From Roridomyces roridus (lineage: Eukaryota > Basidiomycota > Agaricomycetes > Agaricales > Mycenaceae), in contig JARKIF010000020.1 in the NCBI GenBank assembly GCA_029378245.1, positions 1,098,844 through 1,162,843 on the forward strand: a stretch of 64,000 nt of DNA, written 5' to 3'. Both the position numbers and the translations under genes were made by a program. The notes beneath the pieces were generated by a model that saw only the letters and a program-made list of their open reading frames with translations, did no database searches and was not told the DNA's origin. How positions within the stretch are numbered: the stretch's first letter is position 1; each line of letters starts with the position of its first letter. Below, one piece after another: positions 1 to 9,910 of the stretch.

Positions 1-18
1 GGTTTGGACGTATCGAGT
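1..18 (+). pseudogene. 3' end of an unrecognised gene
   Basis: The first 18 bases read F-G-R-I-E-stop in frame and match, with one change, the end of the fragment at 19560-19865 (F-E-R-I-E-stop). The gene body lies outside the window. The match continues to about base 29, then changes to a different repeat. Confidence 0.35.
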
Positions 19-23
19 AGATG

Positions 24-105
24 ACTTCTGGTGTGTGGTTTATTGATTTATTTTCCTCGAAGGGGTGTTTCATTGATCCTCCCCAGAGCAACCTTGGAAA
101 CGAAA
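24..105 (+). repeat. Dispersed direct repeat, copy 1
   Basis: About 80 bases beginning ACTTCTGGTGTGTGG recur in the same orientation at 26364-26442 with a few substitutions and small indels. Neither copy sits in a recognisable gene. It may be an end fragment of a transposon or part of a duplicated subtelomeric segment. Confidence 0.7.
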
Positions 106-204
106 ACCTAACCTGATGCCAATCATATGGTAAGCGAGCGGCAGCCGGGTGAAATTGCCAAAATCGTCAAGCGACGTCCATCACCTCTGCTTGTTAGACC
201 TTCC

Positions 205-1480
205 ATAGACGTCCTTCCGAGGCTGTGTTGGGCTGGCACTCTCACACACTCTGTCCAGCACGACGACGACGCGACTCCCCTCCCCATCGACCTCGAGTCG
301 GCCATGTCCAGTACGAGTATCATCATCAACGGTGCGAGTCCTTTTGAGCAGGATACTGGACACGACACTGATCTGCTTGTAGGCGGTCGCGGCGGCTCCG
401 GGGCACGAGGAAGCAATCGAGGTGGAACTGGGGGAGCTGGGAAAGGCCCGAAAGTCACTCTTAAGACCTACCATATCGGCCGAGCGTCATTCGACATCAG
501 AGAACCGTAGGCTCCTCGTTCCCTCTATAGTGCGTGGCTCTTGATGTCTCTCTCCCTCAGACCGACTCCAGCCTGGACAGCCGACTTCCATGCGGTGAAA
601 CTCGCTGATCTCATTCTCGATGAGGAGATACACAAGGAGGAAGTTTCGGTGGACGCCGATGACCCTTCTTCCCGGGTACGAGGCGTTGTACAGCGGCGGT
701 CCCACGTCGTCAGGGTGCATCGCGCACGCATATTTGCAATCAAGCCCCGATGACGGCGGTGGTTTACGATTCGAGTTCCGTATTTCAAAAGGTGAGGATC
801 TATCTTGCCCCGATGTAGTAGCTCACGAAGTAATGTTAGGTGAAGGACCGAGTTCTGAATGCTCAGCAATTTCGGTAAGCCGCCAATCCCACCGAACGAT
901 GCGTCTTACCGTCCGGCCGTACAACTATAGCCATCCGTTATTAGCGCAACTGTTTGGGGTCCATTGCTCAACGAGTCTGAATGCGCTCGTATATCATGAC
1001 GGTGCGTGAGCCCTCTGCTGATACTTCTGGTCTAATCCACCATTTACCAGAGATGATGACAATAGACCAGGTCAAGGAGATGCATTCTCACTCAGTCTTG
1101 GCTTGGAACTACCTTCGTTTTGCTGTGGTAAGTTGTGCTTCCCGACGTCCCAATGGACAAGATATGTAACGAGTTGCTCACTCGTGGCGGATCTCCAGGC
1201 AGCGCAATATCACGTAGGGACTCTGCATTTCACACATGTGACCCATGTTGAGCCCGTCGCAGACAGCAGACGAGTATCTCTCCAGGACAGCCGCAATATC
1301 ACTTGAGAGCTTGTCGGGATCAATTTGGATTCGACTTTCGACCGGGCGATTATGCTTCGACATCGGGAACGGGAATCAATCATTTTGCTCCCCTCACGTT
1401 GCAAAAAGGAGACCTCCGCTCCCAGCGGCTAGGTTCAATCTTGCGGATCCTAATCTGCTCGACATCATCGCACAGAAACC
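205..1480 (+). pseudogene. Truncated inverted copy of the 31-33 kb unrecognised gene
   Basis: This stretch is homologous, in opposite orientation, to 33310-32040. Matching pieces in order are MSSTSIIINGA near 304, a glycine-rich stretch, a block holding DDPSSRVRG near 650, a block with LTVRPYNYSHPL near 910, and a block with GSIWIRLSTG near 1320. Homology stops near 1480, where the copy at 31-33 kb continues for about another kilobase of exons. This copy therefore lacks its C-terminal part and is probably non-functional. The protein family is not one I recognise. The two arms form a 1.27 kb inverted repeat about 30.5 kb apart. Confidence 0.75.
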
Positions 1481-1946
1481 ACCTGTGGGTCCCACACATC
1501 CAAGCCTGTAAGCTAGGTACCATGCGCCGTGGTACAAAGCTAACAGGCATGAGTTCATGCTTTGGGCCCATGCTCCCAACCATGCTCCTGGCAAATTTGA
1601 CTTGGTGGTGGACAAGTCAGTCCCCTGGTAACTGGTCGAGGTGCCCGGCTTTTCGGCCGCTCATCAAAGGCCATCAATAATTGATGGCACCGAAAAAGCG
1701 GCAATTGGCATGGGCAGCGCAAATCCATCAAAGTGGGCACGAGACTACAGTGCCGGGTGATATCATCAATTATTGATGGCATCAGACGCGACTGATGTTG
1801 TAGAGGGAGTCAGGGGCTGAAAGAGTTTCCAGTAAACTTGTACCTAGAACTGTCTCCATCACTCACAAACTGCAGCACAGTGAGCAATCACTGTGATGAT
1901 TCCAGTGTAAGGTGACTCGGTGTGATGAGCAGTTAAGAGTGGGAGT

Positions 1947-2061
1947 GTGATGGGTGATAGCAACGAGAAAGGAGGGAGTGATGGTGAACAAAAAGCGGGA
2001 CAGCTTATAAATGCCGCCTCGGACCAATGATTCGCTTATCAATTTGATTGATCTCCACGTG
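1947..2061 (-). repeat. Duplicate of the GATA-gene promoter region
   Basis: About 115 bases match 35129-35247 in the same orientation with few changes. At 35 kb this sequence lies directly upstream of a GATA-factor gene and includes a TATA-like TTTATAA read on the minus strand. Here no gene follows it, so it is an orphan copy of a promoter and 5' leader. Confidence 0.7.
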
Positions 2062-2547
2062 GTGCTCCGCGAGGCTCGAAATCCTTTCCCTTGCACCCTA
2101 CATCTGGTTATTCAATGGCACCCCGTAAGGTCATTCATTCCATGGCACAATTGTGGCCCGAAGTCGACGCCTGGTTCGATTCCCAGCGTCCAACATCTAC
2201 ACTTCCTCGCGATTCTCTTTCCCGAATGGGAAGCAGGATCCTGAACTCGGCCTTTCCAACTACTCGGAAGTGTGCGATACAGAGTGTAGCCACCAGAACA
2301 GCTCTCTGCTTTCTCATCCACTATCCCGCGTCATTCCATCCGCGGGATGGCTAACCGTGGTATCTGTGACCTCTAACTTGCAGCTTTCATTCAACTGGGC
2401 GGAAACGAGCTCACCTTCTCCATGCAATGCTGACTTCATCACTCACTGATGTTCGGCGCGCCTGCAGCAGGATAGTCTTCCGGCCCGGGTGAACTCATCA
2501 TCATCATCAGAACTCTACACATACACCGTTTGCCTTGCTGAAAGTCA

Positions 2548-2635
2548 TCAGACCAGTGCGCGGCGCACACTTGCGATCCTTGAGAGAATCCCAGATTTAC
2601 AAGCAAGAGGACCGGGTTCGACCCCCGGTGTCTGA
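2548..2635 (+). other. tRNA-like sequence (possible pseudo-tRNA)
   Basis: The sequence has a canonical T-arm (CCGGG, loop TTCGACC, CCCGG), which is also a good Pol III B box. Its ends can pair over six bases (TCAGAC with GTCTGA), and a TTTTT run follows about 20 bases later. I cannot fit a proper A box, D-arm or anticodon stem, so it is probably a decayed tRNA or tRNA-derived repeat. Confidence 0.3.
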
Positions 2636-3654
2636 ATAGCCACGCGCGGTGGGTATTTTTGAATCGGAATACTAAGATCGTTGAATTTGAGTCTATCGAA
2701 TAGCCAACCTTGTTTCTACCCAGCTCCAAGCAAATCGTGTATGTGAGTGCGCCGGAGAGTTGCTGCACCGTACAAGTTGTATTCTTCCGTTTCGCTCAGA
2801 GTTACCCACCGGATCGTGACTCAATGATGCTCAGCTCGGAAATTTGAGAGAGCGTCAACGTTCTCCGGACTCACAATCTCAGATCTGCCATGTCGAATTG
2901 GGTGGTTCTGACAATGGCACAATGCCGACCGTCACATATTGTCGGCACAGGATGCCGACCGCTTCCGTTATCGAACACCGATAAAGCCGAGCCCGTGGTC
3001 GGTATCAGCACGTCCATCATTTTTCCGACTTCCTTCTCCACCCTCCTCGTAGTCTCTCGTAGACAGTACTCTAGATCAATCTGACGATACAAGTATGTAG
3101 ATTGATTAGAGTCTGTTATTGGGTACCGGCAACTCTCGATTGATCACCGTGCCATCACGTGCCACTTGTCATCGAGAACCCGTTGTCGGACGACCATTTC
3201 GTGCAATGTGCAACAACGGCTCCACCTCATGTCCTGGAATTTTGCATACTAGATGTTTACATAGTTTCCTTACTCCCAACAAAAATTCCGGGAATTCGGG
3301 TACAGGGAACCCTTCGAACGAGCTCATGCCGATTCTGGCACCTCCAGGCAGACATTTTTGGGCCGAATTAAAGTCCGGAAAAAATTGAGGGTGATCTTTG
3401 TGCTATATACCAGCGTACTAACCAGTGTCCGGGCTCAGAAACTGCCTGTAGAAGACGCAGAGAGGGCTCCGAGCATGCTCGGCACTCTGTTTGGCGGATC
3501 TTTGATCTTTGATGCCTACCAGCTCACACCGACCATCTTGACGACGAAGCCCGCAAATGGCCTAGGAAGGCCTCGACAACACTCGGGACACCTCATCCAA
3601 CCTTCCTCCCTTACCCCTCTTCGCAAGGGGGTGTCAACGGCCGAAATTCTGACA

Positions 3655-3725
3655 CCGGGTGGGGGAGGGGGGGGGGGTCCCCCAAGAGGGCTTAAAAAAC
3701 TTTTTGACCTGCATTTCAAAAAAGT
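3655..3725 (+). repeat. G-rich direct repeat inside the DNA transposon, copy 1
   Basis: A run of mostly G is followed by GGGCTTAAAAAACTTTTTGA and then an AAAGTTG motif. The same arrangement recurs at 15206-15285 in the other half of the element. The G runs could form a G-quadruplex on the plus strand. Confidence 0.6.
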
Positions 3726-3889
3726 TGCAGAGGAGTGTAAAACCATCCAGAAACACAGTTCTACACCAAGGAGGTGCTTTTTACAAACTCAGGAGCAAGA
3801 TTGATGAAAATTTCTTAATTGGGCTAACATTGATGGCATCAGACTATTCTGGATGGTTTTGCACAACATAATGGCAATCCTGGCTGAGA

Positions 3890-4261
3890 TGTCAGCACCT
3901 AGGGCTAAGTCGGGTTCTAGTCGGTAACGAACGAGGCGACCGAGCGAAGAGCAGCAGACGAGACTCAAGAGGTAGAGCAAGCCGTAGGGAGAATAGACTA
4001 GATTCGTCTACAGTACTGAGACTGTAGACGGGTATATATACTACATGATCGAATTAAGTACGAGGAGGTAGGGGGTAGGAGCAGGGGCGATCACGACAAG
4101 TAGGGGTTTAAATGCAGGGGAGAGTGGAGTAGCAAGCAGGGGTTAGCAGGGGTTGAGACAAGACCCGGCCGATCAGTGATGACCACTGATTAGGGTATTG
4201 ATGGTTGATGATTGATCGGGTTACAACCTGTCGGGTTGTTGCCTGGGGTCATATCATGACA
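3890..4261 (-). repeat. 3' LTR of the gypsy element
   Basis: This is a 372-base direct repeat of 14686-15057 with one mismatch seen. On the minus strand it begins TGTCATGATATGACC and ends GGTGCTGACA. It is preceded, in element orientation, by a polypurine tract. Confidence 0.95.
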
Positions 4262-4275
4262 TTATCCCCCCCGTT
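4262..4275 (-). other. Polypurine tract of the gypsy element
   Basis: On the minus strand the bases next to the 3' LTR read ACGGGGGGGATAA. This is the expected place and composition for the plus-strand primer of an LTR retrotransposon. Confidence 0.65.
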
Positions 4276-4297
4276 CAAGCGCTGCGTCCCGAAGCGC

Positions 4298-4924
4298 TCA
4301 GGACACAATCTTCCATCGGCCGTTAACCCGTTCTTCACGGAGTGCAGTCGGGTTCTTCTCATAGAACTCTTCTATGCATTCCTCTGCTCCATCCAACAAA
4401 GCGCGCTTCTCCCAAGTCCATTCAGCCGGGGGATAGTCCTTCCATTTGATGAAGTAGCGCAATGTGTTGCGTTGATTCCCGCCGCCTCTCTTGACTTTCA
4501 GGATTTCCTCCACCTCATACTCATAATGACCGTCAACCACGTCCGGGGGTGGGGGGTCCACCGCCTTCTGATGCTCGGCCACTGGTGGCACCCATGGTCG
4601 AAGATAGACCGTATTGAAAACCGGGTGAACCTTCCAAGATGCAGGCGTCTTGATTTCGTACGAGAGGGATCCAACCTTGCGCACCACCGGGAAAGGACCA
4701 TAACGTCGGTCTTCGAATTTCTTGGTGGGTCGGTGCGTCTGTAGATTCTTCCCTTCTAGCCACACCTTATCGCCTACTTTGTACCCCGGGTCGGGTTGTC
4801 GACTACGATCGTAGTATTTCTTCATAACCTCTTGTGCATGGCGCATTGCCGCCGCGGCTTCTGCCCGTACCTTCTCCATTCGCTGCGCGAATTCCATCGC
4901 CTTTTCACCCATAGTTGTAGCCAC
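4298..4924 (-). pseudogene. pol: Integrase C-terminus plus chromodomain of the gypsy element
   Basis: The frame starts abruptly and shows the integrase C-terminal region (KVGDKVWLEGKNL, then KFEDRRYGPFPVV and WKVHPVFN). A chromodomain follows (YEVEEILKVKR, YFIKWKDYPPAEWTWE). Chromodomains at this position mark chromoviruses, where they direct integration to chromatin. The zinc-binding and DDE catalytic parts of integrase, which should lie just upstream, are missing because of the junction with the KDZ element near 4925. The stop codon is about 35 bases from the 3' LTR, as expected. Confidence 0.9.
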
Positions 4925-5259
4925 ATTGTATTGTACCCTGCCGTAGCAGGGGGGTACATTTAAATGTGGTCACGTCTCGGCAATCCAGCCAACATGTGCC
5001 CACATTGTAATGTACCCTGTCACCTGCCTTTTTGGGTTGTTCCGCTACAAATACCTATTTACCCGGTGTGCCGAACATGCCGCCTACAAGGTTATATTGT
5101 ATATTGCAATAAATAAAGAGAATCTTGCTGCCGCCGCCGGCTGCACGTCTGGTAAGCATACAGATCAATTGAGCCAAATCCGGTGTGTACGGTGCAGATG
5201 CCGAGGTGTTTACATCTATTTGAATCAGCCGGTGACGGCATCAATCCGCCCAAATAGGC

Positions 5260-8200
5260 CTATACCTCCTCCTCCTCCTCGCGTTCCAGCAGGGCCTCCT
5301 CCTCCTCTGGACCCAGCTCATCAGACAGCTCCATATGTAAGAGAACCGGCGCTTCTGTGTCCAATTCCACGCTCCCCGACAGATATTGATCCGCCTTTGC
5401 CAGAATTCCCGTCCACCGGTTCTGGAGCATCGTACAGGTGGCACGCTCAGCGGCAGCATGCTCGGCGGCATACGCACGGCGTCCCTCCCGAATCTCCGGT
5501 GACAAATCCGGTAACTGTGCGTTGGTGAGCGCGTCCCAATCAGCAGCCTCGCTGTGACCGAATGCCACTGTACGGCGCATTTCTGCGCGTAGTAGTCGGA
5601 TCTCCTCGGAATAACGACGTGTGCGTGCATATGCTTTGCACCATTCCATCCGTAGAGCTGTCACAAAGCAACGAGTCAGTTAATTTCAATAAAATGCTTG
5701 TCGGTGACATACCATCATGAAATTTGCCGTCATCCGTCTCGCTCGCAGCAAATGCACTTGCGCCCGGGGAATACCAGATCCAGGACAGGGTATGCGAGCC
5801 TTCACCCTGGGCAAGCACCGCCGCGCGCTCCACCCCGCCCTCAATGATAGCACCCCCGAGTTCCGCCCAATGTGCATTCTGGGCCTTCTCCTCGGTCGTC
5901 AGTGTGCGCTCATTGAGGGCTCGCACATCATTATCCCTCAGTACCCTCAGCCTGTCCTCCCACGCGCCGTGCCCCTGCAAAACAAGCAATGCGGCACGAG
6001 AGTATCGGTACCGAAGCTTCGCCTGGTGAATCTTGATATTGATTTGCCGTAAAATCCCCTGCCCCTTCGTCATCATGCCCTGCCCGGTCCAATTGCGAAG
6101 CTTGTAGCGGTTCGTCATGGTCCGCGTCCGTAATCCGTGCCGCACCGACTCAAGGGCACGAGTCGCATCCGGCCCTCAATAGCCGGCAGCCCAATTGCGC
6201 ACGCCTGCTTCCGCCGGATTGGATCCGAAATCTCGGATGGCATGAACAGCCGTGTCGTCTCCGGCAGTTGCTCCCCAGTCCCATCAAGCATCTCCCTCTG
6301 TGCATCGGACAAGATGGAGCGCAGCACCGGCATGTATATCCGCTGAATCTGCCGGAATTTCTGGATGCGGTTACGAAGTGTGGTACGCCGCTTCAGGAAC
6401 GCCAGCCTCTGCGAGGGCGTCGGATCCTTGAGTGCCTTCACATCGACTTCCAAACGGCGTCTAGGAGAATTCACATGTCAGCGGTAACCACCAAAGATTG
6501 CGAAACCAACACGTACTGCACTTCCTCAAGCTCCATTCCCATCGAGATGAAACTTCCCGGGGTGTGTTCGCGCTCGATTTCCACCCCGTGGTCCGTGCAC
6601 ATGTATTCCTCGGTCGCAATCTGTAGCTGGATATCGCGCAGTGTTTTGACTAAAGTGAATGTATGAGCAGCTGCGCTCGGTCGGTACTAGCAGCTTACCT
6701 TCATCCACCACTTCAAACGGACACTCTGACTTGTCTCCCGGGTCAGTGTGCTGCCGTGCTTCCCACTCCAGCACCGACATCTTCCACGCCTTGACCTCCT
6801 CGGGACGTATGGCCTCGAGACCGGAGTTGAATGCGTCGAAAGCCGCGCGGTGCTTCAGGCCCTCCTTGATGCTCACTGCCAATCTCTTCGGGAGCACTCG
6901 ATCTGAAATTTTGGCCCAATTAGGAAGGTACATTGCTTATCCGGAGATAACTCACGCATTGCCAAGGTACGATCGTAGTTGTGGAAGCCGAATATGTCCT
7001 CCAACGTCGCATGACGGGAGCCCGGCCCCATCAACCTTGTCGACGCCGCCGCTCCATTGGAGAACGCCCAGTTCTGCTCCACACCTTCCCCGTGAGTCAT
7101 TCCTGCACCCCACATCCAATGGAATGAGAACGGGCCGTGACACGGTTTCTTGTGCGGCGGGAGGTGGAAATTCGGGACTTTCCACCACAGATTCTCCGGT
7201 GGGATGTTCAGTCTTAATGATTCCGGCATCTTTTCCATCCGCGTCCAGAAGTTAAGCGCGTACTGACAGGCGATGTCGTACGACAGGATGAGCCAAAGGA
7301 GGGTGAAGTGGAGGAGCGCCGAGAGCAGCAGAAAGTCCATATTGCAAAACCTGACCTCGAGTTAGATGAATTCTACGTTGATCATAGGTCCCTTGCTTAC
7401 CGTTCTCCCAATTGGAGGTCTCCGATACCGTTGGGCTGCCACATATTGTGGCGAGAACATGTCACCCCACCGACACCTGTCGTTCTCAAGCCCTTGACAC
7501 GCCGACTGTTTGCCATAAACATTGCCTGAAACCCGGAGCAATTCGAAATCTCCTGCTCATTCGCGTGCTTCTCGATGTGCGCTTTATACCCATCCTCGCC
7601 CTCCCGCTGGCAGAAGAACCCAAGCCCGTCCCCGAGGATGGGGTCTGCCGCCTCACTCGACACGTTGCGATTCGACAGTCTGAAATTTGCATCTTGAGCC
7701 AGGAACAAAAAGTAGATGAATCTTGACATGTCAGCGAGTGATTGGGGCAAAGACGAAGCACACCCACCTATAGATTGGGTCCGCATTCTGCACGGCTTGG
7801 ATATCGACGTTCCATCCCGGCTGCGGACAGCTCCTACACCTCTTCGCCAACTCCCCACGTTTCGCACCCCGCGCTCCGCCCTGGCGGTGTCCACGCTTAT
7901 GGCGCTTCATTCTCTTGACCTCCCGCCACTGTCTCATGATGTACATGAACGGCTTTCGGCGGTCCTATGAGTGGGTGAGTTCTTGCTCTTTTTGAAGTAT
8001 CCAAGGCTCACCGGAATGGAATCCAAGCCATTGTTATTGGTGCACCGCTCAAGCCCACGGAGGAAGTCATATGCAGACAGCTTCCCGAGGCAATTGAGGA
8101 TCTGGAAGCAGCGCAGCAACTGGAATGTTGCGCATGTATTCGGATTCAAGACTGTCGCCGGCCACCAGCACGCCCGCAAAAGCTGCAGACGACGTGGAAG

Positions 8201-9060
8201 CGGTATAAGTCCCACCGACCCATCCACCGCCGGGACTGTAAGGCAGCCGCAAAAGTCGACGCAGATCTCGTGTACGCCAGTAAGATCATACAGAACGAAA
8301 TCCACGGCTGCGGGCGTTCTGAACGGACAGACAATGCCAGGTGGGTGGCCGAACTGGACCCGTAGCCCAAGCTCGCGGAGCCAGGTACGTCGTTTCTCGA
8401 AATAGGATCCATTCCATTTCTGTAATCGTTAACAAGGGTATGGAATGGGTGAATTGAGTAGGCTTACCTCGACGAAGTGAGTAGGATGAGATGCATGGAC
8501 ACGCACAATGCACCGGCCGCAGTACATAACCTCCCCAAAGCACGCTCCGTCTACACATCGAAAGACTGCCGGCTCAGTGCATCCAGCCGCCGCACAGTGA
8601 GCATGGGCAGACCCACGCCCCTCTCGCCGGAGTTGCTCGCCGAGGTATTCGTCACTGTAGGGATACCAAGTTTTCAGAGGGCGATCCTGGAAAGATTGAG
8701 CTCCAATGCATTCGACGCGGAGAGAATAAGACACACCGAGTTCTCGTATCGTTTCGCCGGCTGAACAATGACCTCAATCCCATCCTCAGGCATATCCTGA
8801 GTGTCGCTCTGGGAAGACAGGGAGGTATCTCCCAGCGAATACGTGAATGAGGCGTCCATCCGGGCCTGCTGGGTGGCGAAATCTTCTTCCCAAGCATCGT
8901 CGAATGACCTAGAGCTGGATCCGGCTTCGCTGAGTATGCCGCGGATGGTGCGTTGTCGCGTAGGGGCCGCGCTGGGCACGGTGACATGGGATACCGTTCC
9001 ACCATCTCCGAAAAGCATGGGTGGCGCGCCCGGGCGTCTGCGTTTGTGGGAATCCGCCAT
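5260..9060 (-). CDS. KDZ (Kyakuja-Dileera-Zisupton) transposase with CxC2 domain
   Basis: This is a multi-exon gene, roughly ten exons joined by short introns, starting MADSHKRRRPG at 9060. A CxC2-like cysteine cluster lies near 8670-8470 (CTEPAVFRC, CFGEVMYCGRC, HASHPTH). The KDZ region runs from about 8415 to 6950 and includes FCGCL, RQWREVKRMKR, GELAKRC, GVGGVTCSRH, SYDIACQY and GEGVEQNWAFSNG. A charged helical tail ends in a glutamate run before the stop at 5260. These are hallmark features of fungal KDZ transposases, which catalyse cut-and-paste DNA transposition. I saw no internal stop that splicing cannot remove, so the gene may be functional. Upstream, in the same direction, is a RING gene that belongs to the same insertion. 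Confidence 0.9.
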
Positions 9061-9338
9061 GTAGTGTGGTAAGGACCGTGGGGTAAGGACCGGGCACAGG
9101 AGGACTCGGAGGAGTAGCAGAAAAGAGTCGGGATCGGGCCGTGTCCCAAAACGGTAATATCCCGCTCACTGAAGCATGGCGCGCGCCTTTGCTAAATGCA
9201 CGCCCGTAAGCTGCAGAGCGCTCTCATAGATCTCATAGCGGATTGAGTCTATTCCATCCGCTTGACAAGATCCGTCTTTCTTGGGTCAAAAGAAGAAAAA
9301 AACAAGTAGTATGTATTCAAATCGAGTGGGCGACAAGC

Positions 9339-9792
9339 CTAGATACAGGGGAAAACCAGGCCTTCCCAGCTATACGACACACGGCTGGTATCCGTCCACT
9401 GAGGATAGTCGTGCTGGATACCGGCTTCTTCCCCATGGTGACGAATCGGAGGCGAACGCATCTGCTCTCCACATTCGGGGCACTCCCAAGTGTTCTCCAG
9501 CGAAAGTCGGATACACGCATAGCAATGACTATGCCCACATCGATAGCTAGATGCGCCGTGAGTTCACAATCGGACGAAAGCAGTAGATGACGCACGAAAC
9601 AGGATGGGACTTGACCAACGCACACACGGCGCAAATATGGTGCTCCTTTGCGTCCTGCAACGGCGGAGGTCGGGCATCGTCGAGGTAAAGATTGTTCCTA
9701 GCGAGAGGAACAGAACGCGACATGCGAGACCCGTGAACAGGTATGGAGGGAGCACCGGTATATGCCGCATTGGATTTCGGGTGGGTGGTCAT
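9339..9792 (-). CDS. RING-finger protein carried by the KDZ element
   Basis: Two exons (9792-9596 and 9546-9339) separated by a 49-base GT-AG intron give 134 residues. The C-terminal half is a full C3HC4 RING: CAVC, then CGHSHCYAC, then CPEC, with standard spacing. Splicing is needed to complete the ring, because the unspliced frame stops. RING domains usually bind an E2 enzyme and act as ubiquitin ligases. The N-terminal half is basic and low in complexity. The chosen start is the first ATG inside the insertion, because the frame otherwise runs back into gypsy sequence. Its place beside the transposase suggests an accessory gene of the transposon, which is inference. Confidence 0.75.
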
Positions 9793-9910
9793 CGTGCTGC
9801 GCGTGGTGCGGATGTCCTTCTGGACGGAGAGTCTGGCAGAGATGGGCTGGGGCACCGGTGCTTCATGGGCGTGATGGCGGTGGGGTGCAGTGGCGACGAA
9901 GTGATGGTTG

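Larger units (their letters stand above)
1481..3112. other. Gene-poor stretch
   Basis: I see no convincing gene here. It holds a palindrome of about 55 bases (1647-1702, centre CCATCAATAATTGATGG) with a related motif at 1763-1780, the duplicated GATA-gene promoter (1947-2061) and a tRNA-like fold (2548-2635). Open frames here are short and show no family features. Confidence 0.5.
4925..9910 (-). mobile_element. KDZ-type DNA transposon inserted in the gypsy element
   Basis: Gypsy integrase coding ends near 4925 and gypsy RNase H coding resumes near 9911. Between them lie a full multi-exon KDZ transposase and a RING gene, both on the minus strand. Near the left junction is an imperfect hairpin (4921-4968, arms based on CCACATT and TGTACCC). 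A further copy of CCACATTGTA with TGTACCCTG lies near 5000. I could not find matching terminal inverted repeats or a target duplication, so the exact ends are uncertain. Retained introns argue that it arrived as DNA and was never carried through the retrotransposon RNA. Confidence 0.75.

Noticed and set aside
2548..2635. Functional tRNA gene
   Set aside because: The T-arm and acceptor ends fit, but no A box, D-arm or anticodon stem can be formed, so I list it only as tRNA-like.
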